Assembly: GCA_021794075.1 (NCBI GenBank)
Contig: JAJYRM010000006.1
Coordinates: 1-64,000 of the forward strand
DNA from: Bacteroidota bacterium
GTDB taxonomy: Bacteria > Bacteroidota > Ignavibacteria > Kryptoniales > JAKASW01
DNA length: 64,000 nt
Reading direction: 5' to 3'
In this document: positions 18,186 to 27,969 of the stretch, one piece after another
How positions within the stretch are numbered: the first letter of the stretch is position 1
Layout of the letters: every line of letters starts with the position of its first letter
Program-made: the position numbers and the translations under genes
The notes under the pieces: model-generated
Told to the model about the DNA's origin: nothing
The model's input: the letters and a program-made list of their open reading frames with translations, nothing else
Database searches by the model: none

Positions 18186-18907
18186 TGGAACAGTTCATAT
18201 TCAATAAGGATAACCTCGGGAAGGATACCTCCGGCAATCCGACGCTTTCGATAGACGGCGACGAGAACTTTCATCTCTCGAGAGTCCTAAGAATCAGAAC
18301 GGGCGAAAAAATACTCGCGACCGACGGTGCGGGAAAAACTCTGCTCTGCGTGGTGAGTTCCATGGGGAAGGATTCTTCCCTTTGCCAGGTGCTTGAAGAG
18401 TATGACGACCTGAATTCTCCTCGGCGTGAATTTTGTGTTGCCATGGCTTTGTTGAAACCCATGTCGAAGATCGAGACTGCTCTGGAGAAATGCACGGAAC
18501 TCGGCACGCGTAAATTTCTGTTATTCTATTCAGAGAGGAGCGAGAAGCTGAGCCCGAGACCTGAACGCTTGCAGGCCATCGTCAAAGCGGCGGTCAAGCA
18601 ATCTCTCCGCAGCAGGATTCCTGAAGTGGTATTCCTTGAAAATCTGAAAGAGGTCGTTGCAAGGAGTGTGAATTACGGCGCGAAGATCGTCTTCCACGAG
18701 AAGGCGGAAGTCACTGCCGCGGACCAATTGGCCGGAACGTCACCCAGCAAATCCATCATCGCTCTTGTAGGCCCTGAAGGCGGATTCTCGGACAACGAGA
18801 TCGCCTATCTGATTGAAAACGGATACGCAAGTCTCTCGCTTGGCAAGGGCCGACTGAGATCAGAGACGGCCGCGATCTCCGCGGCTACGCTGCTTTCTTC
18901 TTTTTAA
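18185..18907 (+). CDS. rsmE: 16S rRNA m3U1498 methyltransferase RsmE
   Basis: A SPOUT-class methyltransferase of 240 residues that modifies U1498 in the 16S rRNA decoding region. The N-terminal PUA-like part contains NFHLSRVLRIRTGEKI. The SPOUT part has MALLKPMSKIETALEKCTELG and KLSPRPERLQAIVKAAVKQS. The knotted SAM site reads ALVGPEGGFSDNEI and SLGKGRLRSETAAI. The start overlaps the stop of the preceding gene by one base. Confidence 0.95.
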   Translation: MEQFIFNKDNLGKDTSGNPTLSIDGDENFHLSRVLRIRTGEKILATDGAGKTLLCVVSSMGKDSSLCQVLEEYDDLNSPRREFCVAMALLKPMSKIETALEKCTELGTRKFLLFYSERSEKLSPRPERLQAIVKAAVKQSLRSRIPEVVFLENLKEVVARSVNYGAKIVFHEKAEVTAADQLAGTSPSKSIIALVGPEGGFSDNEIAYLIENGYASLSLGKGRLRSETAAISAATLLSSF

Positions 18908-18969
18908 CCGATTCGCGGATATTACTCCGAATCAATTTTAGAATAGTTTCACCCTATCAATTGTGAAAA

Positions 18970-21741
18970 ATGAAACAAGAAATCGAAAAAGACTACGACC
19001 AGAATAAAGACGCGCCGCTGCATCGCGACATACGTGAGCTCGGCGCCATCCTCGGAAAAGTGCTCATCGAACAGGAAGGGAAGGAATTCTTCGACCTTGA
19101 AGAGCAACTCCGTCTTCTCACCAAATCGCTGCGCTCCAAGTATGCGGAGAAAACCAAATCCGAGATAGATAAACTCATCGACTCACTCGATATCGATAAG
19201 GCGAACAAAATTGTCCGGGCATTTTTGTTCTACTTCCTTCTCAGCAACACGGCGGACGAGGTGCACAGGATCCGAAGACAGCGAGCCCACGCGCTTACCG
19301 ATGCCACGCCACAGAGAGGCTCTATGGAAGAGGCCTTCATCGAGCTGGCTAAAGAGGGACATAACGTCGACTTCGCCAAAGAGATCCTCGCGATGACCAC
19401 CGTCATCCCGGTTTTCACCGCTCACCCCACCGAGGCGACGAGACAAACGGTGCTCAGGAAGGTGCTCAACATAAGCGAGCTTCTTCTGAAGAGAGAAATA
19501 TCGACGCTGACTCCCGACGAACTCGCGGACCTTAGACAGCGGCTCCACGCCGAGATCACGCTCCTCTGGCAGACGAACGAAATCCGCATGAACAGGGTGA
19601 CCGTCTACGATGAGATCAGGCGGGGACTATTTTTCTTCAGCCAGATACTGTACGATACCATTCCGATGTTCTACCAGAGGCTTAACAGGACGCTGCGGGG
19701 AGTTTATCAAACGGAGATAACTTCGCCAGTCATCCTAAAATTTGGATCATGGATCGGCGGCGACCGCGACGGTCACCCGTTTGTAACCGCGGGCGTTACA
19801 CGGGCCGCTATTACGCTTCAGAGGAAGCAGGTGTTGTCCCTTTACCTGAAAGACATGGATATACTCTTCGAAGCCATGAGCAGTTCCACGCGCATTGTCG
19901 GCGCCTCCGGTGAGCTGATGCGGTCAGTAGAGAGCGATAAGGAAAACCTGGCCGATCAAATAACGGAAGAAGATTTGAAAGACCAGTCCGAGATATACCG
20001 GGTCAAGGTCTTTTTGATGTACAACAAGTTGAAGAACACGCTCAATGAAAGCGGCTACGGCTACCGGTCGGCGTCGGAATTCATAAGAGATCTGGAGCTC
20101 GTCTACGACAGCCTGATGCTTAACAAAGGGAATGTGATCGCGGAATCGAGCGTGCTTCCACTCCTTTACAAGGTGAAGACGCTCGGCTTTCATCTCGCGT
20201 CGCTGGATATTCGCCAGAATTCTGCCGTGCTCCGCAAGGCGGTCGCAGGTCTCTTCAAGGCCTCAGAAGTTGAAGATCACTTTGAGAAACTCAGCGAGGA
20301 GGATATGGCAAAGCTCCTTACGCGTGAGCTCCTTAAGGCAAGACCGCTTGTGAACTCTAACGTCGCTCTCGACTCCGACGCGGCGGAGGTTATATCGGAG
20401 TTCCAGGCGATGAGGTTCGGCAAGGAGGCCGCCGGCGAGGAGATGTGCAACGACTACATCATAAGCATGAGTTCCACCGTCAACGACGTCCTGATCCCGC
20501 TACTCTTCGCGAAAGAAAGCGGGCTCATCCGGGTGAAGGAAGGAAAAATGCAGGAGTCGCGGCTCGACATCCTCCCGCTATTCGAGACCATTGAAGATCT
20601 GAGACATGCGCAAGCCGTCGTCGGAAATCTTTTCAAGAACCAAGCTTACGCCCAGCATCTGAAGCTTCGCGGGATGACGCAGAAGATCATGATAGGATAT
20701 TCGGATAGCAACAAAGACGGCGGTATTGTCGCGTCCAATTTCGAGCTTATCAAGGCGCAGATAAACCTTAAGAAAGTCTGCGACAAGTACGGCGTCACGC
20801 TCGTCCTCTTCCATGGAAGGGGGGGCAGCGTCTCCCGCGGCGGCGGCCCGCTGAATCAGGCGATCCTCGCCCAGCCGATCGGTACGATCGAAGGAAAGAT
20901 AAAGATTACGGAGCAGGGCGAAATGATTTTCGTGAAATACTCCATGCCCGAGATCGCCCTCCGCAGCGTGGAACTGAACGCCTCGGCCGTTATCCTGTCT
21001 ACCGCGAAATACAAGTCCGGCCAGAAAAACGTGGCGGGGAGGTATCTCTCGTTATTCGAAGAAATCTCCGACGTCGCGATGAAGCATTACCGCACGCTCG
21101 TGACGCACCCAAACTTCGTCGAGTACTTCAGGCAGGTGAGTCCTATAGATGTGATAGAAAGAATTGAGATCGGCTCGCGTCCTCCGTCGCGCAACAACGG
21201 TGCGGACCTCAAAAGTCTCCGCGCAATCCCGTGGGTATTTTCCTGGACGCAGAACAGGCAACTGATCTCCGGATGGTTCGGCTTCGGATACGCGCTGGAG
21301 CGCGCGGTCGAAAAGGGCACCGTCACTTGGGAAGACCTGAGAGACATTTATAAGAAGTGGGAGTTCTTCAAGGCCCTAACCGACAATGTCGAAATGGTGC
21401 TCTCTAAGTCCGACATGATTATAGGCGGCGAGTACGTTCGATTGTCGACGAACCCGCGCGTCGCCGCCAAGCTGTTCGGAATGATCAAGGAAGAGTACGA
21501 GAGGTCGTGCCGGGCGGTCCTGAACATTACCGGCGAGGAAACCCTTCTCGACTTCAACCCATCTTTACAGAGATCGCTTCAATTGAGAAATCCATACATC
21601 GATCCGATAAGCCTCGTCCAAATTAGATTTCTCCAGATATACCGCGACGAGAAATCTGATAACGGCACGAAACAGGAAATCCTCGACCTCCTGAGATCCA
21701 CCGTAAACGGCATCGCAGCTGGGATGAGAAATACCGGCTGA
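18970..21741 (+). CDS. ppc: Phosphoenolpyruvate carboxylase
   Basis: A 923-residue enzyme that fixes bicarbonate onto PEP to give oxaloacetate, replenishing the TCA cycle. The catalytic histidine is H152 in VFTAHPTEATR. Other motifs are FGSWIGGDRDGHPFVTAG, the lysine-containing GYSDSNKDGGIVASN, and the glycine-rich FHGRGGSVSRGGGP that holds PEP. The late RAIPWVFSWTQNR is also conserved. It ends in GMRNTG, the usual conserved C-terminal glycine. A hairpin at 21754-21770 (CTCGGC/GCCGAG) after the stop lacks a U run. It converges with the next gene on the minus strand. Confidence 0.97.
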   Translation: MKQEIEKDYDQNKDAPLHRDIRELGAILGKVLIEQEGKEFFDLEEQLRLLTKSLRSKYAEKTKSEIDKLIDSLDIDKANKIVRAFLFYFLLSNTADEVHRIRRQRAHALTDATPQRGSMEEAFIELAKEGHNVDFAKEILAMTTVIPVFTAHPTEATRQTVLRKVLNISELLLKREISTLTPDELADLRQRLHAEITLLWQTNEIRMNRVTVYDEIRRGLFFFSQILYDTIPMFYQRLNRTLRGVYQTEITSPVILKFGSWIGGDRDGHPFVTAGVTRAAITLQRKQVLSLYLKDMDILFEAMSSSTRIVGASGELMRSVESDKENLADQITEEDLKDQSEIYRVKVFLMYNKLKNTLNESGYGYRSASEFIRDLELVYDSLMLNKGNVIAESSVLPLLYKVKTLGFHLASLDIRQNSAVLRKAVAGLFKASEVEDHFEKLSEEDMAKLLTRELLKARPLVNSNVALDSDAAEVISEFQAMRFGKEAAGEEMCNDYIISMSSTVNDVLIPLLFAKESGLIRVKEGKMQESRLDILPLFETIEDLRHAQAVVGNLFKNQAYAQHLKLRGMTQKIMIGYSDSNKDGGIVASNFELIKAQINLKKVCDKYGVTLVLFHGRGGSVSRGGGPLNQAILAQPIGTIEGKIKITEQGEMIFVKYSMPEIALRSVELNASAVILSTAKYKSGQKNVAGRYLSLFEEISDVAMKHYRTLVTHPNFVEYFRQVSPIDVIERIEIGSRPPSRNNGADLKSLRAIPWVFSWTQNRQLISGWFGFGYALERAVEKGTVTWEDLRDIYKKWEFFKALTDNVEMVLSKSDMIIGGEYVRLSTNPRVAAKLFGMIKEEYERSCRAVLNITGEETLLDFNPSLQRSLQLRNPYIDPISLVQIRFLQIYRDEKSDNGTKQEILDLLRSTVNGIAAGMRNTG

Positions 21742-21853
21742 TCGAAAGCAGCGCTCGGCAAAGAGCCGAGTAAGGCAAACCGGAGTTTCATTGGGTCCCC
21801 GGCTCGCTTGTCAGGAGCAACACTAAAGTGGGATTGTCAGCGGCTCTTGCCGC

Positions 21854-23143
21854 TCAACCAGGGATGGGTGATGCGCTTTCCCGATTTCGAAAAAGCTCCC
21901 GTAGTAGGAGCAGAAGCACCGGCCCATATTCGAAAATGAGCACCAGGTTGTAGTCATGCCAAACGCCGGTCAGCTGGTAATTCAGTATCGTAAAGGCGGT
22001 AAGGCTTGAAAGTCCGGCGTAAGCTATTCCGCTCCAACGCGGATTGAGGGGAAGCAGCGCGACAAGCCATCCGATATACCAAGGATGGACGATCGGCGAA
22101 AAAATGAAGAGTATGAAAACGGAAAGATAGATCTTGGTCATGAGATTTTTCTTGCTCAATACCATGGGCGCGTAGGCTATTACCAGAAGTACCGCGCAGA
22201 CGGCCCGTGTCCGCTGATTGTCTTTTATGAAGGCGTCCAGGAAATGGAAGACCACCCCATTGAACGTCCAGTTCTCCGTGAACTTGATCAGCGCGGAGAA
22301 CGGACTTCCCGTGAAAATGTAAGGGACGTAAGCCAGTCCGAAGAGGAGTACCGGTATGGCTGCCGCCTTTATCCTGTTTAATATCCCTTTCTCCGAAAAG
22401 AAGAACACCGGTACCATGATCAGCGCCAGAGGCTTTATCAGCATCGACAGGCCGATGAAGATGTAGCCAAGACTTTTCTTGTCCGTCAGATAGAAATATA
22501 TCGCGAATATCACGAAGGTAAATCCGAAGGCGTCGACATGGCCGTCGAGGAAGAACTGAATGAATGGGAGCGGACAGAGGGCATAGATGAGGAGATATTT
22601 TCTGTCCAATTTCAGCCGCCCCATCGTGAGATAGAGGCCAACCATGGTGAGGATGTCGAAGACGAGGAGCAGTAGCTTGATGCCGAGATAACTCTCCCCG
22701 CCGATGAGGTACGCGATGTAAAAGAGAATCTCAGCCAGCGGCGGGTAGATCGTCTTCATGCTGGGATAAGTGACGAGACGCGGCACTAGATCGGAGTGGA
22801 GGCTCGTGAGCGAAGGGGCGTCGGGAGCGTACCTGTAAGGATTGATGCCGGCGGCCTCGACTTTTCCGTCCCAAACATATCTGTAGTAATCCGGCGAGCC
22901 GACCGGATGAACGGTGAGGAACGCGATCCTAAGAAGTATCCCGATGCTAATAAGAGCGAAGAAATATCTCGACGAGACTTCCTCCTTCATAAGCATTACG
23001 CAGACGGCGATGAAGATCAGAGACGAAGAAATCGTCGTGACGGTGTACGCGATTATCGGTTTCACATTGAACGCGGTCAGGAGGAAGAACGCTAGGAGAG
23101 AGCCAATCAATACCGCGAATGCCAGTTTCAGTGTGTTCTTCAT
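21854..23143 (-). CDS. GT-C type membrane glycosyltransferase (GT87/DUF2029-like)
   Basis: 429 residues with about eleven transmembrane helices. The first periplasmic loop contains the GT-C signature region SPDYYRYVWDGKV followed by AAGINPYRYAPDAPSL. A later loop reads TYPSMKTIYPPLAE. Proteins of this type use polyprenyl-phosphate sugars, often mannose, to decorate lipids or glycans on the outer face of the inner membrane. It lies opposite to a beta-mannoside phosphorylase operon, which may or may not be related. Donor and acceptor are not known from sequence. Confidence 0.75.
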   Translation of the reverse strand: MKNTLKLAFAVLIGSLLAFFLLTAFNVKPIIAYTVTTISSSLIFIAVCVMLMKEEVSSRYFFALISIGILLRIAFLTVHPVGSPDYYRYVWDGKVEAAGINPYRYAPDAPSLTSLHSDLVPRLVTYPSMKTIYPPLAEILFYIAYLIGGESYLGIKLLLLVFDILTMVGLYLTMGRLKLDRKYLLIYALCPLPFIQFFLDGHVDAFGFTFVIFAIYFYLTDKKSLGYIFIGLSMLIKPLALIMVPVFFFSEKGILNRIKAAAIPVLLFGLAYVPYIFTGSPFSALIKFTENWTFNGVVFHFLDAFIKDNQRTRAVCAVLLVIAYAPMVLSKKNLMTKIYLSVFILFIFSPIVHPWYIGWLVALLPLNPRWSGIAYAGLSSLTAFTILNYQLTGVWHDYNLVLIFEYGPVLLLLLRELFRNRESASPIPG

Positions 23144-23582
23144 ATTTCAGTGTAACCCGGGTCCCGTCTTCTTAAATCAATTGGTTCGTTCTCTTTGCGC
23201 GCATAAATTCCGTATAAAATAGATAAAGGGCCAAACATATTACAGTGACTTTATGCTTGTAGCTTTACAACGGAGGCAGGAAATCCGCGTGGGGCAAACC
23301 GGCGTTTGAGAGGTAGGAGCGGACCCGCGCTTACTGATCTGTCATGGTCCGAGCCAAGGAATTATTTCATTTCAATTCCTTTATTCTTAGATTGGCTGAC
23401 GAAAAAGCGGTGTTGTCCGAATAAGCCGGTCCAAGGCGGCGATAACCCACGAAGGTGCCGCTTTTGCAGGTACTTGAAGGATGACCGAGGCCGCTTTCCA
23501 ATTTCGCCGACTCATGTCGATCAAAGCTCACAGTTGGTCTGACTGACGGCGCTCAATCACGCAAATAGGGAGAAGCAAGCAG
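23144..23582. other. Gene-free divergent intergenic region, possible long leader of the symporter gene
   Basis: 439 bases between the divergent glycosyltransferase and symporter genes. It probably carries both promoters. The 78-codon frame inside it (23306-23542) lacks a ribosome site and looks random. GC-rich blocks near 23270-23340 and 23420-23540 could fold, but I do not recognise a known riboswitch. An AGGGAGAAG ribosome site lies just before ATG 23583. Confidence 0.5.
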
Positions 23583-25541
23583 ATGCATCTTGGCGTTGTT
23601 GATATAAGTATCATCGTGGTGTATTTCGTGGGGGTTGTTCTTCTGGGTATGCTTGTCACAAAGAGGGCTTCAAAAAACATCCAGCAATACTTCCTCGGCG
23701 GGAACCAGCTCCCGTGGTGGGCGCTTGGCGTTTCGAATGCCTCCGGAATGTTCGATGTGGCGGGCACAATGCTACTGGTATACTGGCTGACGGTGTACGG
23801 AATGAAGAGTATGTGGCTTCCATGGTTGTGGCCGGTGTTCAATCAGATTTTCCTCATGGTGTACATGTCGGCGTGGCTGAGGCGGTCCAATGTCATGACG
23901 GGCGCCGAATGGATAAAGACACGTTTCGGGACAGAGAAGGGGGGAAATCTCTCGCATATCATCGTGGTCGTGTTCGCGCTGATAGGAGTCATCGGATTTC
24001 TATCTTACGGATTCAAAGGCATAGGCGAATTCGCGGTCGCCTTCTTCCCCCCGCTCGTGAGTAATCCGGCGACTCTCGCGAAATATCCCGACATCAACGC
24101 CAACCTCTACGGCCTGATAATCATGGCGATAACCACGATCTACGTTGTAAAGGGAGGCATGTTCAGTGTCGTGATAACTGAAGTGCTCCAGTACCTTATA
24201 CTGACGATCTCGTCGATAGCGATTGGGATAATCGCGATGGCATATGTCTCTCCGTCGATGATCCACGCGGTCCTGCCTCACGGCTGGGCCAACATGTTCT
24301 TCGGATGGCATCTGCACATGGACTGGACGTCGATCACTTCGGCGGCCTCGTCCAAAGTGACCGAGTTCAGCAAATGGATCTCGACCGACGGCTATTCAAT
24401 GTTCGGACTGTTCTTTATAATGATGCTCTTCAAAGGAATATTCATTTCGGCGGCGGGTCCAGCGCCGAACTACGACATGCAGCGTGTCCTTTCGACGAAG
24501 AACCCCGTCGAGGCGGCAAAGATGAGCTCGCTGGTAAACGTCGTCCTCAACCCCGCGCGTTATCTCATGGTGGCAGGCCTGACGGTGCTGGCGCTGACGA
24601 ACTTCAACGCGCTGTACAGCGGTTCGATCGCCACGCCGAACTTCGAGACAATACTCCCCGAGGTCCTCGCGCATTACATTCCCGTAGGACTTCTCGGCTT
24701 CCTGATGGCTGGCCTGATCGCGGCGTTCATGAGCAACTTCGCCGCGACTGTGAACGCTGCGCCCGCTTATATCGTGAACGATATTTATAAGAGATACATC
24801 AATCCGAACGCGGATCCGAAAGTCTACGTTAACTGGAGTTACGTGACGACTGTCATCGTCATCGTGGTCGGGGTCGGAATCGGATTCATGGTGACCTCGA
24901 TCAACCAGGTCGTGCTCTGGATCGTCTCAGCGCTTTGGGGAGGCTACACGGCGGCGAACGTGCTGAAGTGGTACTGGTGGAGATTCAACGGTTACGGCTA
25001 TTTCTGGGGAATGCTCACGGGAATCGGAACCATGCTTCTGTTACTGGTCCTCGACAACTTCAACCTAATCCCGTTTCTCCGCAATTGGCCGATTTCGAAC
25101 AACGCGAGCATGAATTCCTTCCCGATAATCTTTATAGTTTCAATCATAGGTTGCTACGTTGCGACTTACATGACTCCGCCCGAAAGCGACGAGACTCTCA
25201 TGGGATTCTATAAGAACGTCCGTCCGTGGGGTTTCTGGCAACCTATAAAGGAAAAAGTCATGAAGTCGGATCCGTCGTTCCAGCCGAACAAGGATTTCAA
25301 GCGCGACATGTTCAACATCGTGGTCGGAATGGTCTGGCAGATAACGTTGATGGCCGCCCCAGTTTATTTGGTGATCCGCGACTGGTCCGGACTTATTATC
25401 TCCATGGTAATCATGGTAGTGACATCGATAATTCTCAAGGTCAACTGGTGGGACAAGCTCGAGGAGACCTTCGGTGAAAAAGTCGCGACGGAGAAGAGCA
25501 TTGGTAGTTCAAGTGTAGAATTAGCGGGAGAAACAAAGTGA
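23583..25541 (+). CDS. Sodium:solute symporter (SSS family), probably sugar transport
   Basis: 652 residues with about fourteen transmembrane helices. The N-terminal [20 protein letters not shown] matches the sodium-site region of SSS proteins, and [14 protein letters not shown] and [21 protein letters not shown] are conserved LeuT-fold positions. The length and the C-terminal extra helix resemble vSGLT-like sugar carriers. Its stop overlaps the GH130 phosphorylase start by four bases (GTGA), so the likely cargo is a mannose-containing disaccharide or oligosaccharide. That inference rests on the neighbour, not on binding residues. Confidence 0.88.
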   Translation: MHLGVVDISIIVVYFVGVVLLGMLVTKRASKNIQQYFLGGNQLPWWALGVSNASGMFDVAGTMLLVYWLTVYGMKSMWLPWLWPVFNQIFLMVYMSAWLRRSNVMTGAEWIKTRFGTEKGGNLSHIIVVVFALIGVIGFLSYGFKGIGEFAVAFFPPLVSNPATLAKYPDINANLYGLIIMAITTIYVVKGGMFSVVITEVLQYLILTISSIAIGIIAMAYVSPSMIHAVLPHGWANMFFGWHLHMDWTSITSAASSKVTEFSKWISTDGYSMFGLFFIMMLFKGIFISAAGPAPNYDMQRVLSTKNPVEAAKMSSLVNVVLNPARYLMVAGLTVLALTNFNALYSGSIATPNFETILPEVLAHYIPVGLLGFLMAGLIAAFMSNFAATVNAAPAYIVNDIYKRYINPNADPKVYVNWSYVTTVIVIVVGVGIGFMVTSINQVVLWIVSALWGGYTAANVLKWYWWRFNGYGYFWGMLTGIGTMLLLLVLDNFNLIPFLRNWPISNNASMNSFPIIFIVSIIGCYVATYMTPPESDETLMGFYKNVRPWGFWQPIKEKVMKSDPSFQPNKDFKRDMFNIVVGMVWQITLMAAPVYLVIRDWSGLIISMVIMVVTSIILKVNWWDKLEETFGEKVATEKSIGSSSVELAGETK

Positions 25542-26737
25542 ACAAAGCACGATTCAATCAAAAGGTTAGAGAGATGCTCTCCGCGCAGGAGAGACTGATA
25601 AAGCGCAAGAACGAGCCGGTAAAGGAAGGGAACGGGATATTCATCCGATACAAATACCCGGCGGTCACGGCGGCTCACGCGCCGATACACTGGCGATACG
25701 ATCTGGATTTCGGGACGAACCCGAATCTTCTCGAGAGGATCGGCGTCAACGCGGCATTCAACGTCGGAGCAGTAGAGCATCAGGGAAGCGTCCTCCTTTT
25801 CGTGAGAGTGGAAGGGGCGGACAGGAAATCGTTCTTCGTGGTCGCGGAGTCGAAGAACGGGGTCGACAATTTCAGGTTCTGGGATTATCCTATCACGATC
25901 CCCGAGCTGCCGGGCAACCCTGACACTAACGTGTATGACATGCGCGTGACGAAGCACGAGGACGGCTGGTTCTATGGCATCTTCTGCACGGAGCGCAAAG
26001 ACCCGGAGGCGCCCAAAGGGGATTTGTCATCGGCCGTCGCCCAGGCAGGCATCGTCCGCACGAAGAACTTCATCAACTGGGAACGTCTCCCTGATTTGAA
26101 AACGAAGTCCCCGCAGCAGCGGAACGTCGTGCTCCATCCTGAGTTTGTGAATGGCAAATACGCCTTTTACACGAGGCCGCAGGACGGCTTCATAAGCGCC
26201 GGCTCCGGCGGCGGCATCGGCTGGGGACTTTCCGAGTCGATGCTCGGCGCCACGATCGACGAGGAGACCATCGTCGACGACCGTCAGTATCACACTATAA
26301 AGGAAGTGAAGAACGGGCTCGGCCCGGCGCCCATAAAGACCGAGAAGGGTTGGCTCCAGCTGGCCCACGGAGTCAGGAATACCGCCGCGGGTTTGCGATA
26401 CGTGCTCTATATGTTCCTCACCGATCTCGAACATCCCGACATGAAGATCGCCTCTCCCGCCGGCTACTTTCTCGCGCCGGAAGGCGAAGAGCGCCTCGGG
26501 GACGTTTCGAACGTCGTGTTCAGCAACGGTTGGGTGAAAAGAAAGAACGGAGATGTGCTGATATATTACGGCTCGTCAGACACGAGGACTCATGTCGCGA
26601 GGACTACTGTCGATAAGCTTCTGGATTACGTCGTGAACACTCCGCCCGACGGGCTGAGGAGCGCCGAGAGCGTGAAGACGCGGAACGAGCTGATCGAGAG
26701 GAACCTTAAGATCATAAAGAAGTTGAAGAAGAAGTAG
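25538..26737 (+). CDS. GH130 4-O-beta-D-mannosyl-D-glucose phosphorylase
   Basis: 399 residues, a five-blade beta-propeller of glycoside hydrolase family 130. These enzymes use inorganic phosphate to split beta-mannosides into mannose 1-phosphate and a second sugar. Seen: [20 protein letters not shown], then [19 protein letters not shown], which carries the Asp of the proton relay. Next come [19 protein letters not shown] and [14 protein letters not shown]. These closely recall subgroup 1 (mannosylglucose phosphorylase), as does the length. GTG start overlapping the symporter gene. No epimerase or mannanase lies nearby, so the upstream steps of mannan use must be elsewhere. Confidence 0.88.
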   Translation: MNKARFNQKVREMLSAQERLIKRKNEPVKEGNGIFIRYKYPAVTAAHAPIHWRYDLDFGTNPNLLERIGVNAAFNVGAVEHQGSVLLFVRVEGADRKSFFVVAESKNGVDNFRFWDYPITIPELPGNPDTNVYDMRVTKHEDGWFYGIFCTERKDPEAPKGDLSSAVAQAGIVRTKNFINWERLPDLKTKSPQQRNVVLHPEFVNGKYAFYTRPQDGFISAGSGGGIGWGLSESMLGATIDEETIVDDRQYHTIKEVKNGLGPAPIKTEKGWLQLAHGVRNTAAGLRYVLYMFLTDLEHPDMKIASPAGYFLAPEGEERLGDVSNVVFSNGWVKRKNGDVLIYYGSSDTRTHVARTTVDKLLDYVVNTPPDGLRSAESVKTRNELIERNLKIIKKLKKK

Positions 26738-26807
26738 CAAGCCATGTCAGGCCGTTTAAGGCTTGACACGGTAGGCGTAAACCAAACCTCACCGCTTGCA
26801 GTGAGAT

Positions 26808-26840
26808 GCCGCACGGGAAACACCGTGCGGCTTTTTTTTT
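26808..26840 (+). terminator. Strong intrinsic terminator after the symporter-phosphorylase operon
   Basis: A nine-base-pair perfect stem GCCGCACGG / CCGTGCGGC with a six-base loop, followed directly by nine T residues (26832-26840). It is preceded by two further small hairpins: TGTCA-GGCC with an imperfect partner near 26748-26770, and CTCAC/GTGAG around 26789-26805. It closes the 23583-26737 operon. Confidence 0.92.
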
Positions 26841-27108
26841 ATGACGCCTTAGATTCAGCTCGCCGGATTTGAAGGAGGAGAAATTATCTCCTGGTCGGAA
26901 AGGAAAGGCGCAGCTGTCCGGAGAAGCTTGCGGGTCGCACAATTTGCTCGAGAAGTGCATCGGTATTAACTTCGTCCAAGAATCAAAGGGCTAAAGCGTG
27001 AGTCAGGTGGAGATGACAATGCACATCAGGGAGAGGGCGATCTGTCAGGTAGGGATCCCGGTAGAATGAGTAATACACACGAATCGTACAAATACGAAAT
27101 AGATGTTC
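26841..27108. other. Gene-free stretch between the terminator and the accessory region
   Basis: No open frame with a ribosome site is seen. One short inverted repeat (AGGAGA/TCTCCT near 26876-26892) is present, plus an XhoI-type CTCGAG hexamer at 26947-26952. It marks the border between chromosomal core genes and the cassette-like region. Confidence 0.4.
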
Positions 27109-27163
27109 GCCTGTTATACCATATGCCGCGTATAAAGGTAGTGTGGTTTAGAAGAAGTTAGGC
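27109..27163 (+). other. Candidate recombination boundary: degenerate attC or attI-like site ending in GTTAGGC
   Basis: The segment ends in GTTAGGC (27157-27163), a perfect match to the integron core GTTRRRY, preceded by AGAA. The outer ends pair as CGCCT/AGGCG. The inner boxes TATACCATAT and GTGTGGTTTA pair at 7 of 10 positions. The left core reads GCCTGTT instead of RYYYAAC, so it is not a full attC. It could be a decayed attC or an attI remnant, because attI sites also end in ...AAGTTAGGC. It lies 68 bases before the endonuclease start. Confidence 0.35.
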
Positions 27164-27231
27164 GAAATGGCGGCACGGGCGAATGGAATCTCCGCTCGCT
27201 ATTCTTTATTTTGTGTTAAAACTGGACTACT

Positions 27232-27969
27232 ATGAAGAGGCTTGACAACATTTCCAAATATCTTTCGCAAGCGATCGCCCACTACTGGCTCACTCGGCAA
27301 AAACAGTCTGAAAAGCAATCGAACTCGGGCAGAGCGGATCAGGGTGCTCGAAGCGCTGTGACAGGCGGTGCTCAGATGGATGGCTTCATAGACCTTATTA
27401 GCGATCTAATACTCGAAGTTGGCGCGGATAGATCGAATGTTTTTCGCAACAAGCACCTTGAGTTGCCCGGCTTCTTCCGACCCACGAAAGAATGGGACCT
27501 TTTGCTTGTGAAGGACAGCCAGCTTGTCGTTGGTCTCGAAGCGAAGTCCCAAGTTGGTCCATCCTTCGGAAACAATTTCAACAATCGTACTGAGGAAGCA
27601 ATGGGGAGTGCTCTCGACCTGTGGACAGCGTACAGAGAGGGGGCTTACAACAGGACCATAAAACCATGGCTGGGGTATCTGTTCCTCCTTGAAGATTGCC
27701 CTGAATCTAAAAAACCCGTCCGGGTACAAGAACCACACTTCAAAGTCTTTCCAGAGTTTGTCGATGCATCTTACGCGAAACGCTATGAACTCTTTTGTCG
27801 CAAGCTTGTGCGCGAGCGGCATTATAGCGTTGCTGCCTTTCTCACGTCTGACCGCAAACGTGGGCTAAAAGGCCATTATTCGGAACCTGCGGACGATCTA
27901 ACGTTCGATATATTTGCCAGATCGCTTGTCGCTCAAGTTGCAGCCTTCGGAGTATCGAAAGCCATATGA
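27232..27969 (+). CDS. Type II restriction endonuclease, PaeR7I/XhoI-like
   Basis: 245 residues. The sequence around D89 and E103-x-K105 (KEWDLLLVKDSQ ... VVGLEAKSQVGPSFGNNF) fits a PD-(D/E)xK nuclease core. FNNRTEEAMGSALDLWTAYR directly after it is strongly reminiscent of the PaeR7I family, whose known members cut CTCGAG. The ATG at 27232 has no strong ribosome site; this may matter because weak translation of the nuclease relative to the methyltransferase is common in such systems. Its stop overlaps the methyltransferase ATG by four bases. The gene order is nuclease first. Confidence 0.82.
   Translation: MKRLDNISKYLSQAIAHYWLTRQKQSEKQSNSGRADQGARSAVTGGAQMDGFIDLISDLILEVGADRSNVFRNKHLELPGFFRPTKEWDLLLVKDSQLVVGLEAKSQVGPSFGNNFNNRTEEAMGSALDLWTAYREGAYNRTIKPWLGYLFLLEDCPESKKPVRVQEPHFKVFPEFVDASYAKRYELFCRKLVRERHYSVAAFLTSDRKRGLKGHYSEPADDLTFDIFARSLVAQVAAFGVSKAI

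Noticed and set aside
23306-23542. A 78-codon frame before the symporter gene
   Set aside because: No ribosome site, no recognisable pattern; probably leader or promoter DNA.
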